A DNA stretch of 35,315 nt from Bacteroidia bacterium Ga0077558 (GTDB taxonomy: Bacteria > Bacteroidota > Bacteroidia > Chitinophagales > Chitinophagaceae). Position 1 is the first letter of the stretch; each line of letters begins with the position of its first letter. The notes beneath the pieces were generated by a model. That model did no database searches. It was not told the origin of the DNA and worked only from the letters and a program-made list of their open reading frames with translations. Below are positions 6,457 to 14,290 of this stretch, one piece after another. The stretch is from contig LNFJ01000107.1 of NCBI GenBank assembly GCA_001464625.1, positions 1-35,315 of the forward strand, written 5' to 3'. A program made the translations under genes and the position numbers.

Positions 6457-8250
6457 ATGAGCCTATACCGTAATATTTCACTGTTAATTATTAACCTATT
6501 TGCCTGTGCTGTAGTTTTTTCACAGGAAGCTGCGGCAGTAGATTCAATAAAAAGTGCTTTGGCAAAAGCAACTACCATGTACGAAAAGGTGGCAGGGCTA
6601 GACGAGCTGAGCCGTACATTGATGAATGTAAACCCCAAAGAAGCAGATGAATATGGAAGAAAGCTAATATCAGTTGCAGAAGAATCAAGGGAAAGAAAAC
6701 TGATGTTTAAGGCATACTTATCCAATGGTATCAGATACACTTACCTGGCTAATCAGAAAACATATTCTGATAAAGCAATTGAATTTTATAATAAAGCATT
6801 GGAGCTGGCCCGCCAAAATAAAATGGAGGATGAAGTTGGTATTGCTCAATTACACCTCTCTGGTATTTATCTGATGATACCCGATAATGAAAAAGCATTG
6901 TTTTACGCTACTCAGGCTTTTTCGCTTATTTCTACGCTTAGAAATGACAGCCTCCGTGCAGAATCACATAATACTTATGGCCAGGTATATATGGTCCGAA
7001 ATGAAAAAATACTGGCACTCCGTAATTTTTTAAGTGCTCTTAGAATTGGGGAATCTATCAAGAACTATGCATTAGTTCGTAACTGTTACTTGTACTTATC
7101 TTCTTTTTACAGCTCCATAGAAGATTATGATAAGGCTATTGACTACATGGTTTTGGCTTACCAAAAACTAGATGCTACCGGGGAGAAAAATGCCCCTTAT
7201 CAAAAAGTAATATATACCAATAATCTGGGCAACCTGTTTTCTTACAAGAAAAATTATGATATAGCTATTGACTATTTTGAAAAGTCAATCCGAATGGCGG
7301 ATTCATTAAAATTTTCTAACCTAAAAATACCCGGCTATGTTAGTCTTTTAAATCAGTATTTGCGGAGAGATGAGCCTGCGAAAGCATTAAGTTATCTGAA
7401 TTCCCCCTCCGGTACCAGTTTAAAAGCGTACCTGAGTAATTTTGGCATGGCCCCCATTATTGACCAGGCCTATGGAGTTATATATACTGAACTCGGCCAA
7501 TTCGATTCTGCAGGTATTTATCTTAATAAAGCAAGGCCAATGTTTGAAAATAACACCAACGGTAATAATCAGGTTGGATTTTACGCACAACTAGCTTCTT
7601 TTTATAAAAAATCAGGGGATATAAAAAGGGCAATCGAATATTATCTTAAAGTGAAAGAAATAAGTGCGAAGAATGGTTTACTTGAGAATATCAAAAAATC
7701 CTCACAGTACCTGGATACATTGTACACACAAACTGGTAATACTGCAATGGCCGGAAAATATAATGCTATTTATTATCAGTATAAAGACAGTATTGAAACG
7801 CTGAAAAGGGAAAAAGAACTTACACAGGTAGAAGCCGATGACGAGCAGCAAAGGCAGGAGAATTTAGCCAAAGAAGCTGATGAAATAAAACGACGAAGAA
7901 ACAATATACAATATCTGGGAATTGTTATCGGTATTATCGGGTTATTTATAGCATTGGTAGTATTAGGTATGTTTAAAGTTTCGGCAGGAGTGATAAAGGC
8001 CATAGGCTTTTTTGTCTTTATTATGTTGTTCGAATTTGTTTTTTTGGTATTTAAGAAAAATATATATTCTCTTACGAATGGAGAGCCTTGGAAAGATCTT
8101 GCTTTTATGATTGCACTAGCTGCTTTACTGATACCCCTGCATCATTGGTTGGAACACCAGGTTTTACACTACCTTACATCACACAACAGGCTTACATCGG
8201 CGGGCCATCATATAAAAAATAAAATTTTCCGAAGAACAAAAACAGAGTAG
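6457..8250 (+). CDS. TPR protein with coiled coil and C-terminal membrane helices
   Basis: The 597-residue protein starts at ATG 6457, which puts a clean signal peptide at the N-terminus (MSLYRNISLLIINLFACAVVFSQ); the upstream TTG at 6403 would spoil it. Residues about 30-440 are tetratricopeptide repeats (for example AIEFYNKALELARQNK, AIDYFEKSIRMADSLK, AIEYYLKVKEISAKNG). A charged coiled coil, about 448-495, contains KREKELTQVEADDEQQRQ. Three hydrophobic helices follow, and the tail has HHWLEHQVLHYL. The layout up to the first membrane helix copies the TPR sensor histidine kinases common in Bacteroidota, but no kinase, HTH or cyclase domain follows. It may be a degenerate sensor or a scaffold with a membrane output. 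It stands alone, divergent from the DUF2306 gene. Confidence 0.75.
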   Translation: MSLYRNISLLIINLFACAVVFSQEAAAVDSIKSALAKATTMYEKVAGLDELSRTLMNVNPKEADEYGRKLISVAEESRERKLMFKAYLSNGIRYTYLANQKTYSDKAIEFYNKALELARQNKMEDEVGIAQLHLSGIYLMIPDNEKALFYATQAFSLISTLRNDSLRAESHNTYGQVYMVRNEKILALRNFLSALRIGESIKNYALVRNCYLYLSSFYSSIEDYDKAIDYMVLAYQKLDATGEKNAPYQKVIYTNNLGNLFSYKKNYDIAIDYFEKSIRMADSLKFSNLKIPGYVSLLNQYLRRDEPAKALSYLNSPSGTSLKAYLSNFGMAPIIDQAYGVIYTELGQFDSAGIYLNKARPMFENNTNGNNQVGFYAQLASFYKKSGDIKRAIEYYLKVKEISAKNGLLENIKKSSQYLDTLYTQTGNTAMAGKYNAIYYQYKDSIETLKREKELTQVEADDEQQRQENLAKEADEIKRRRNNIQYLGIVIGIIGLFIALVVLGMFKVSAGVIKAIGFFVFIMLFEFVFLVFKKNIYSLTNGEPWKDLAFMIALAALLIPLHHWLEHQVLHYLTSHNRLTSAGHHIKNKIFRRTKTE

Positions 8251-8264
8251 CAAAACGTAGGCGT

Positions 8265-8272
8265 TACCTTTA
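8265..8272 (+). promoter_or_regulatory. Candidate -7 box TACCTTTA for the DUF3109-lutB operon
   Basis: TACCTTTA differs from TAnnTTTG only at the last base and ends 13 bp before the GTG start at 8286, implying a very short leader. No convincing -33 element is seen. Confidence 0.25.
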
Positions 8273-8285
8273 CAAAAAGTAGACG

Positions 8286-8891
8286 GTGATAGTAATAGAT
8301 AATATATTAATAACAGAGGATGTGGTGGATAAGCAGTTTGTTTGCGACCTTGGAAAATGTAAAGGAGGTTGTTGTGAAGATGGTGCAGCCGGTGCGCCGC
8401 TTGATAAAGAAGAACTAAAGATTATTACTGATTTATACGAAAAGGTAAAGCCATATCTTACAAAGGATGCGATTGTTGAAATTGAAAGAAAAGGCTTTTA
8501 TGTGTACGATAAAGAGTTTGAATGGGTAACACCAACGTTGGATAATGATAAAGAAATATGTGTGTATGGAATTCGGGGGGAGAATGGAATTATCAAATGT
8601 GCTTTTGAGCAAGCATACAATGATGGAATTATTCCATGGAAGAAGCCGATCAGCTGTCACCTGTATCCCATCATTGCAAAAAAAGGAAAGCATGGAGATT
8701 ATGAAAGAGTGAACTATGAACCGAGAGAGCAAATGTGCAGTCCCGCTTGTGCATTAGGTGAGAAACTGAAAGTGCCAGTTTATCAATTTTTGAAAGAACC
8801 TATAATAAGAAAGTACGGAGAAGAGTTTTATAACGCCTTAGATACAATTGCAAAAGGGGAGTGGGAAGAGATGAAGGATTTTAAAGAATGA
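8286..8891 (+). CDS. DUF3109-family cysteine-rich protein
   Basis: The 201-residue soluble protein has a cysteine pattern like the YkgJ/DUF3109 families: FVCDLGKCKGGCCEDG near residues 18-33, then CVYG, CAFEQAY, SCHLYP and CSPACALG. These cysteines probably bind zinc or an iron-sulfur cluster, but no reaction is established. The start is GTG at 8286, matching the typical M-I-I-D-N-x-L-I start of the family. It lies 13 bp before the lutB-like gene and is almost certainly cotranscribed with it, which hints at a role in Fe-S or redox protein maturation; that link is inference only. Family identification is fairly confident. Confidence 0.85.
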   Translation: MIVIDNILITEDVVDKQFVCDLGKCKGGCCEDGAAGAPLDKEELKIITDLYEKVKPYLTKDAIVEIERKGFYVYDKEFEWVTPTLDNDKEICVYGIRGENGIIKCAFEQAYNDGIIPWKKPISCHLYPIIAKKGKHGDYERVNYEPREQMCSPACALGEKLKVPVYQFLKEPIIRKYGEEFYNALDTIAKGEWEEMKDFKE

Positions 8892-8904
8892 TCAATAAGT
8901 AAAA

Positions 8905-10284
8905 GTGAAAGAAACAGTTACAAACTTTATAGCGAAGAGTACTATCAAAGCTGCCGATAAAGAACATCGTCGAAAAATCAATTTTAATATTGGTAAGTAC
9001 AATGCTGTTGTGCCGCAAGGGAAACAACAGTTTTTTGATATTAACCTGGCTAGAGAAAGAGCTAAGAATATAAAATGGAAGGCTATTGAATCGCTGGATG
9101 TACAATTAGAAACATTTGAGGCAGCCATTACCAAAAGAGGAGCAAAAGTTATTTGGGCAGAAGATGCGCAACAGGCTTTAGATGCCATTAAGAAAATTTG
9201 CGATGAAAAAAATTGCAAAACATTGGTGAAGAGCAAGAGTATGGTTACGGAAGAAATTCACCTGAATGATTTTTTGGAAAAGAATGGAATAGAAAGTGTA
9301 GAAACCGATCTGGGAGAATATATACAGCAATTGGATGGCGAGCCGCCTTACCATATAGTTACACCAGCCATGCATAAAAGCAAGGAAGATGTAGCCAAAC
9401 TGTTTGCAGAAAAGCTGGGAACAGATCCAAAGGCAACACCAGAGCAATTGACATTAGTAGCCAGAGATATTTTACGGGAGAAATATATACAAGCAGAAGT
9501 GGGAGTGACAGGTGCCAATTTTATTATCTCAGATATTGGTGGAATAGCGGTTACGGAAAATGAAGGTAATGCGAGACTAAGTTGCTCTATGCCAAAAACA
9601 CATATTGTAATTGCAGGAATAGAAAAAGTAATTCCTTCGATGACGGATTTGGCTTTGTTCTGGCCGCTGCTCTCCACATTTGGTACAGGACAACGAATTA
9701 CGGTTTACAATACAATAATTACAGGTCCAAAGCAGTCCAACGAGATTGATGGACCGGAAGACATGTATGTGATATTGCTGGATAATGGACGTACCAATAT
9801 TCTGGCTAATGAAAAACAAAGAGAGAGTTTGTATTGCATTCGATGCGGTGCTTGCTTGAATGCTTGCCCTGTTTATAAAAACATTGGCGGTCATGCTTAT
9901 GCTGCTACTTACAGCGGACCAATAGGTTCTGTTATTACTCCACACTTAAAAGATATGGGTGAGTGGAAGCACCTGAGTTATGCTTCTTCTTTATGTGGTA
10001 ACTGCACAGAAGTGTGTGCAGTGAAAATAAATCTCCACGAACTATTGTTGGAAAACAGGCATGAAGCTGTGGAAGAAGGTCATGCTTCATTTGGTGAAAA
10101 AATGGCCTGGAAAATGTGGAAGCAGGGAATGTTGCGTCGTAAATGGATGAACATGGCCAATGGTACTATTAAAAACTGGGTGGTAAACAGTATGGTAAAA
10201 GGCTGGCAGGAGCACCGTGGCAAAATGGAGTTCCCCAAAAAATCATTCAATGAATTGTGGAAGGAGAAAAACGGTAACAGATAG
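8905..10284 (+). CDS. lutB: LutB/YkgF-like iron-sulfur LUD-domain protein
   Basis: The family is LutB of Bacillus subtilis and YkgF of E. coli, a subunit of the L-lactate oxidising LutABC system. The N-terminal two thirds (about 60-300) form the LUD domain, with KSKSMVTEEIHLNDFLEKNG, GVTGANFIISDIGGIAVTEN and a substrate-site-like GPKQSNEIDGPEDMYVILLD. Two [4Fe-4S] motifs follow: CIRCGACLNACPVYKNIGG (about 311-329) and LCGNCTEVCAVKINLHELLL (about 363). The 459-residue length is normal. The start is GTG 8905; no Shine-Dalgarno sequence is seen. LutA (cysteine-rich Fe-S oxidoreductase) is not adjacent; a LutC homologue is at 28556. It is the middle gene of a tight three-gene unit (13 and 10 bp gaps). 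Lactate as the substrate is inferred from the family. Confidence 0.88.
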   Translation: MKETVTNFIAKSTIKAADKEHRRKINFNIGKYNAVVPQGKQQFFDINLARERAKNIKWKAIESLDVQLETFEAAITKRGAKVIWAEDAQQALDAIKKICDEKNCKTLVKSKSMVTEEIHLNDFLEKNGIESVETDLGEYIQQLDGEPPYHIVTPAMHKSKEDVAKLFAEKLGTDPKATPEQLTLVARDILREKYIQAEVGVTGANFIISDIGGIAVTENEGNARLSCSMPKTHIVIAGIEKVIPSMTDLALFWPLLSTFGTGQRITVYNTIITGPKQSNEIDGPEDMYVILLDNGRTNILANEKQRESLYCIRCGACLNACPVYKNIGGHAYAATYSGPIGSVITPHLKDMGEWKHLSYASSLCGNCTEVCAVKINLHELLLENRHEAVEEGHASFGEKMAWKMWKQGMLRRKWMNMANGTIKNWVVNSMVKGWQEHRGKMEFPKKSFNELWKEKNGNR

Positions 10285-10294
10285 TTATCTTTAG

Positions 10295-11599
10295 TTGGTG
10301 ATTTTTTTTGTAAATACAATAACGCATCGTTTAAAGTATATCGCTGATTTTATCGGGCAGCAAATTATTGGTAAGTCATTTGATATAACGGACAGTCAAG
10401 ATAAATTTATTGGTTCTGTTGGCGCAAAAATTAATTATAGTAACCAGCCGATTGCTCCTGATGAATTTTGGATAAAACCTGCTCCACTTCTTTTTGAAAC
10501 AGATATCCACCCACAGCAAATTGACTGCTTTGAAGTAAACGGTTATAAAGCTTTTTTTAAAACAGAAGGTGATTTTTCTTTTGATTTTTTTGCTGCTTCA
10601 TTTTTTTTGCTGAGCCGATATGAAGAATACCTGCCGCATGAAAAAGACATTTATGGCCGCTATGCACATGAAAACTCATTGGCATTTAGAGAAGGATTTT
10701 TAAATCTTCCAATAATTAATAGCTGGCTTCGAGACTTTATTGAAAGTTTGCAAGTAACGTTTCCCAACTTCAAACCAAGAACTCCGAACTTCGAATTTTT
10801 GCCAACATATGATATTGACGAAGCTTTTTCTTATAAGCACAAAGAGTGGTGGCGAAGTGCTGGCGCAACAATAAAAGATTTGTTGAAAGGAAAGTTTGAA
10901 AAGTTTGCGTTAAGAAGAAAAGTATTAAATAATAGAATTGCAGACCCCTTTGATTCTTATAGCTGGATCGATGATCTGCACAGGCCTCATCAATTAAAGC
11001 CAAGATATTTTTTTCTTGTAGCAAAAAATACAGGCAAGTACGATAGAAATATCTTGCCTTCCGAAATCGCAGTACAAACTATTATAAAACAGCATGCTGA
11101 AAAATATGCTGTTGGTGTACATCCATCATGGCTGAGTGGTGATGATCCTTCCTTGATAAAAGAGGAAAAGGAACGAATTGAACATATCACTACAACAAAA
11201 GTCACTTCATCCCGCCAGCATTATATACGATTTACATTGCCGCAAACTTTTCGCCAGTTAATTGATGCTGGTATTAAAGAAGATTTCTCTATGGGCTATG
11301 GAAGTATCAACGGTTTTCGGGCTTCTGTTGCTTCACCATTTTATTGGTATGATCTGGAAAAAGAAGTAGCTACCAATTTGCTTTTATATCCTTTTTGCTA
11401 TATGGAAGCTAATTCTTTTTATGAACAAAAATTTTCTCCTGCAGAGGCTTTGGAAGAGATCCGTCATTATTATAATGCAGTAAAAGCTGTTGATGGAACA
11501 CTAATTACTATCTGGCATAATACATTCTTGGGAACGGATGAAAAGTTTAAGGGATGGAGAGAAGTGTACAGGCAGTTTGTAGAAGAAATTGTTATGTAA
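10295..11599 (+). CDS. Polysaccharide-deacetylase-like protein
   Basis: The 434-residue protein resembles the Bacteroidota family with an N-terminal unknown domain (DUF7033-like) and a C-terminal NodB-like barrel. The metal-binding Asp motif appears as FLPTYDIDEAFSY (about 167), followed by YAVGVHPSWLSGDD (His of the family's H-x-S/H-P-S motif, about 273) and a late IWHNTFLG. Such enzymes remove acetyl groups from glycans, but the exact substrate is unknown. The TTG at 10295 fits family starts; GTG at 10298 is the alternative. It follows lutB by 10 bp and ends 1 bp from the convergent EamA gene. A five-unit 7-bp repeat tract lies inside it (10762-10796), encoding the FPNFKPRTPNFEF stretch just before the Asp motif. 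Confidence 0.7.
   Translation: MVIFFVNTITHRLKYIADFIGQQIIGKSFDITDSQDKFIGSVGAKINYSNQPIAPDEFWIKPAPLLFETDIHPQQIDCFEVNGYKAFFKTEGDFSFDFFAASFFLLSRYEEYLPHEKDIYGRYAHENSLAFREGFLNLPIINSWLRDFIESLQVTFPNFKPRTPNFEFLPTYDIDEAFSYKHKEWWRSAGATIKDLLKGKFEKFALRRKVLNNRIADPFDSYSWIDDLHRPHQLKPRYFFLVAKNTGKYDRNILPSEIAVQTIIKQHAEKYAVGVHPSWLSGDDPSLIKEEKERIEHITTTKVTSSRQHYIRFTLPQTFRQLIDAGIKEDFSMGYGSINGFRASVASPFYWYDLEKEVATNLLLYPFCYMEANSFYEQKFSPAEALEEIRHYYNAVKAVDGTLITIWHNTFLGTDEKFKGWREVYRQFVEEIVM
10762..10796 (+). repeat. In-frame degenerate heptanucleotide repeat tract
   Basis: Five consecutive 7-bp units in register, four fitting TYCNRAY (for example TCCCAAC, TTCAAAC, TCCGAAC, TTCGAAT) and one deviating. The 35-bp tract is read through in the deacetylase-like gene, giving a P-N-F...P-N-F-E-F peptide. 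The last two units match those of the spacer array at 29256-29269 at 13 of 14 positions (14 bp compared by eye). Confidence 0.7.
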
Positions 11600-11600
11600 G

Positions 11601-12617
11601 TTAGATTCCTTCCGCTTCTGGCTGCTCTGGTGGCGGCACTGCTTTAAATGCTTTGTTCACTAAATATATTCCGAGCAAAGTTACTAACCCACCAATGGTA
11701 ATAAAAATGGTAATTTTTTCATTGAAAATTAACCAGCCACATAAAACAGCGACCATTGGATTTACATAAGCATAAATAGAAACTTGCTCTGTTGGTAAAT
11801 TTTGCAAAGCATATAAGTAGCAGATGAATGCAATCAGCGAACCGAAAATTACGAGATAAGCAATGGCAGCCCATGATTGCCACGGAATAGCAGCTAAGGG
11901 AATAGCTCTGCCTGTTGCTGATGAAAAACCATACAAAGCAAATCCGCTGATTATCATTTGCAAACCAAGACTGAAGTAGGGATTAAAATTTAAGGCTTGT
12001 TTTTTTGTGTATAAGGTAGCAAAAGCCCATGTCCAAGTAGCAACGACGGAAAATAAAATTCCTATTTGAAATTTCGGATTAAGGAAATCATTGAGGTGGT
12101 CGTAAAAAATAACACATACGCCACCAAATCCCAATAATAAACCAATGATTGCTTTGGTTGGCATTTTTTCTTTGGATATAAAAAGACCGATCACTACTAT
12201 CCATAATGGAAAAATTGCGCCGATGATAGCTCCAAGCCCCGCAGAAATATCATATTGCAATGCCAATGTACTAAGGCCGTTGCTCATAATAAAATTCAGA
12301 AAACTTAAAACAAGAATGGGGATCCATTCTTTTCCTTTAGGCAATGTTGCTTTTTTATAAAGAAAGAAAGCAACATAACAGGTACCGCCAATTAATTGTC
12401 TGATTGCTGCCATCTGTAATGCATCGGGAACATGTTTTACTCCTTCTTTGGAAGCGATCCAGGTGGTACCCCATAAAACACAAACCAATGCTAAGGCAAA
12501 CAATGCTTTTGACCTTGCCCCTTTTTTATTGATGGTAAGCGGATTGAATACGGACAACTTTTTTAAGTAGTCCGTCGAAGTGGTTATAATGGTTTTATGG
12601 AAGTCGAAAATGTTCAT
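11601..12617 (-). CDS. EamA/DMT-superfamily permease
   Basis: The 338-residue inner-membrane transporter has about ten hydrophobic helices in two EamA repeats. The first repeat starts ALVCVLWGTTWIASKEGV, the typical W-G-x-x-W/F motif; the second includes ATWTWAFATLYTKKQ. A conserved E-K-x-P-loop (FISKEKMPTKAIIGLLLGFGGV) closes the first half and FNEKITIFITIGGLVTLLGI the second. The family exports or imports small metabolites; the substrate cannot be told. A 35-residue polar N-terminus precedes helix 1. The ATG at 12617 is the only Met upstream and directly abuts a GC-rich repeat, so the start might be shorter by a non-ATG codon. It ends 1 bp from the convergent deacetylase-like gene and lies downstream of purH on the same strand. 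Confidence 0.88.
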   Translation of the reverse strand: MNIFDFHKTIITTSTDYLKKLSVFNPLTINKKGARSKALFALALVCVLWGTTWIASKEGVKHVPDALQMAAIRQLIGGTCYVAFFLYKKATLPKGKEWIPILVLSFLNFIMSNGLSTLALQYDISAGLGAIIGAIFPLWIVVIGLFISKEKMPTKAIIGLLLGFGGVCVIFYDHLNDFLNPKFQIGILFSVVATWTWAFATLYTKKQALNFNPYFSLGLQMIISGFALYGFSSATGRAIPLAAIPWQSWAAIAYLVIFGSLIAFICYLYALQNLPTEQVSIYAYVNPMVAVLCGWLIFNEKITIFITIGGLVTLLGIYLVNKAFKAVPPPEQPEAEGI

Positions 12618-12646
12618 GCCCTCTAAATCACCCCAAAGGGAGACTA
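12618..12646. repeat. GC-rich intergenic element, degenerate copy
   Basis: The spacer between purH and the EamA gene contains CCCTCTAAATCACCCC followed by AAAGGGAGACT, resembling the CCCCTAAAGGGG elements at 5560 and 34436. It begins directly at the EamA start codon. The similarity is short and was judged by eye. Confidence 0.4.
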
Positions 12647-12659
12647 TATAGTTTTACAG

Positions 12660-14192
12660 TTAGTGTTTAAAATGCCGTAACCCTGTTATCACCATTGCCA
12701 GGTTATTCGCTTTGCAATATTCAATGGAATCATTATCTCTTATAGAACCGCCTGGTTGAATAAAAGCAGAAATACCTGCCTCATATCCCAGTTGCACACA
12801 ATCGTTAAAAGGAAAGAATGCATCGCTGGCCATTACGGCACCTGTTAAATCGAACTTGAATTGCTTTGCTTTTTCTAATGCCTGTCGTAGTGAATCAATA
12901 CGACTTGTTTGTCCGCATCCTTTTCCAACCAGTTGTTTATTTTTTACCAGTGCAATTGCATTCGATTTTAAATGCTTGCAAACAATATTGGCAAACGTTA
13001 AATCATCTTTTTCCGCCTGTGTTGTTTCTCTTGCTCCCGTTTCTTTCCATTCAGCAAAATTTCCTTTGTCGATGCCTTGCACTAATACACCGTTCAATAC
13101 AGATTTGTATTGCTCTTTATTTTCCGGTTGCGATTTCAATGTCAGCAAAATTCTATTCTTCTTCGATTTTAGAATTGTCAACGCCTCTTCATCAAATGCA
13201 GGAGCAATTAATACTTCAAAGAAAATTTCATTGATGGCATCAGCAGTAGCTTTATCAATAGTGCCGTTGCAAACTAGTACACCACCAAAAGCACTTTCAT
13301 TATCACCGGCCAGTGCTGCATCCCAACTTTCTTTTACGGTTGGTCGTTGCGCCACACCGCATACATTAGTATGCTTAATAATGGCAAAGGTTGTGCTGTT
13401 GAATTCTTTTATCAATTGCATTGCTGCATCCACATCTACCAAATTATTATAGGAAAGCTCTTTGCCGTTTAATTGATTGAAGAGTTTATTTAAATCGCCA
13501 TAAAATATGCCTGACTGGTGAGGGTTTTCACCATATCGCATTGCTTTTGGATTGGTGATTGATTCCAAAAAGAATAATGACTCAGAGGAACCTGCCTGTC
13601 CGGTAGGCAGGTTGAAATATTTGGCGATTGCTACATCATAATGTGCTACTACTTCAAACGCTTTTGCAGCAAATGCTTTTCGTTGTTCTAAGGTTGTCTC
13701 AGCTTGCTGCTCTTTCAACAATTTTTCCAATGCGGCATACTCTTTTTTTGCAGCAATTACCACTACATCTTTAAAATTTTTAGCAGCACCTCTTATCATA
13801 GAAGGTCCGCCGATATCTATTTTTTCAATAATTGCTTTTTCATCGGTAGTTGTTGCTACCGTTTCTTCAAACGGATAGAGATCTACAATTACCAGATCAA
13901 TTTCCGGAATATTGTATTGCTTCATTTCCTCCACATGTTGTGCATCATCCCGTTTGCCCAATATACCGCCAAATACAGAAGGATGTAATGTCTTCACCCG
14001 TCCACCCAATATTGATGGATAAGTGGTGAGGTCTTCTACAGGAATTACTTTTATACCCAGGTTTTCAATAAAAGTTTGGGTGCCGCCGGTGCTGTAGATG
14101 GCTACACCTTGTTCCGATAATAATTGTACAATGTTTTCGAGTCCGTCTTTATAAAAAACAGAAATAAGTGCCGATTGAATCTTTTTGTTCAT
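12660..14192 (-). CDS. purH: Bifunctional AICAR transformylase / IMP cyclohydrolase
   Basis: PurH carries out the last two steps of de novo IMP synthesis. The 510-residue protein starts ATG 14192 with the MGS-like cyclohydrolase domain (KKIQSALISVFYKDGLENIV, YSTGGTQTFIE, GGRVKTLHPSVFGGI, IDIGGPSMIRGAAKNF). The AICAR transformylase part follows, with MRYGENPHQSGIFYG, FAIIKHTNVCGVA (the Lys-His pair of the active site), VGKGCGQTSRIDSL, ASDAFFPFNDCVQLG, and the end FIQPGGSIRDNDS...ITGLRHFKH. All catalytic segments look intact. The linker between the domains carries an NLPTGQAGS insert encoded by a 25-bp palindrome (about residues 194-202). It has its own good promoter at 14234-14265. The EamA gene lies 42 bp downstream on the same strand. 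Confidence 0.97.
   Translation of the reverse strand: MNKKIQSALISVFYKDGLENIVQLLSEQGVAIYSTGGTQTFIENLGIKVIPVEDLTTYPSILGGRVKTLHPSVFGGILGKRDDAQHVEEMKQYNIPEIDLVIVDLYPFEETVATTTDEKAIIEKIDIGGPSMIRGAAKNFKDVVVIAAKKEYAALEKLLKEQQAETTLEQRKAFAAKAFEVVAHYDVAIAKYFNLPTGQAGSSESLFFLESITNPKAMRYGENPHQSGIFYGDLNKLFNQLNGKELSYNNLVDVDAAMQLIKEFNSTTFAIIKHTNVCGVAQRPTVKESWDAALAGDNESAFGGVLVCNGTIDKATADAINEIFFEVLIAPAFDEEALTILKSKKNRILLTLKSQPENKEQYKSVLNGVLVQGIDKGNFAEWKETGARETTQAEKDDLTFANIVCKHLKSNAIALVKNKQLVGKGCGQTSRIDSLRQALEKAKQFKFDLTGAVMASDAFFPFNDCVQLGYEAGISAFIQPGGSIRDNDSIEYCKANNLAMVITGLRHFKH
13589..13613 (-). repeat. In-frame palindromic mini-element inside purH
   Basis: An inverted repeat with 9-bp perfect arms (AACCTGCCT at 13589-13597 and AGGCAGGTT at 13605-13613) has a 7-base centre that can also pair largely through G-T. 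In the purH frame it encodes Asn-Leu-Pro-Thr-Gly-Gln-Ala-Gly. It sits in the variable linker between the two PurH domains, so it is probably tolerated. Its GC-richness contrasts with the flanks. Confidence 0.75.
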
Positions 14193-14233
14193 AAAAATGT
14201 GGTGTTGAAGGCAGGCAAATCGTTGGGAAGTCG

Positions 14234-14265
14234 CAAAGGTAAGTGTCTGCGGTTTCTTTGCAAAA
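14234..14265 (-). promoter_or_regulatory. purH promoter, Bacteroidota type
   Basis: The minus strand carries TTTTG at 14265-14261 and, after exactly 19 bp, TACCTTTG at 14241-14234, an exact match to the Bacteroidota -33/-7 arrangement (TTG, 19-21 bp, TAnnTTTG). Transcription would begin near 14227, leaving a leader of about 35 bases before the purH ATG. It is the best promoter in the window. Confidence 0.6.
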
Positions 14266-14290
14266 GAGGCTTTTTTCGAGAGTGGAAATA

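Noticed and set aside
10762..10796. The short repeats (10762, 25474, 29256) considered as a CRISPR array
   Set aside because: Units are 7 bp, degenerate and directly tandem without spacers; no cas gene is present.
12856..13452. Open frame of 198 codons on the plus strand opposite purH
   Set aside because: The minus-strand PurH has all catalytic motifs; the opposite frame gives a Ser/Phe/Cys-rich product with no recognisable domain, typical of a shadow.
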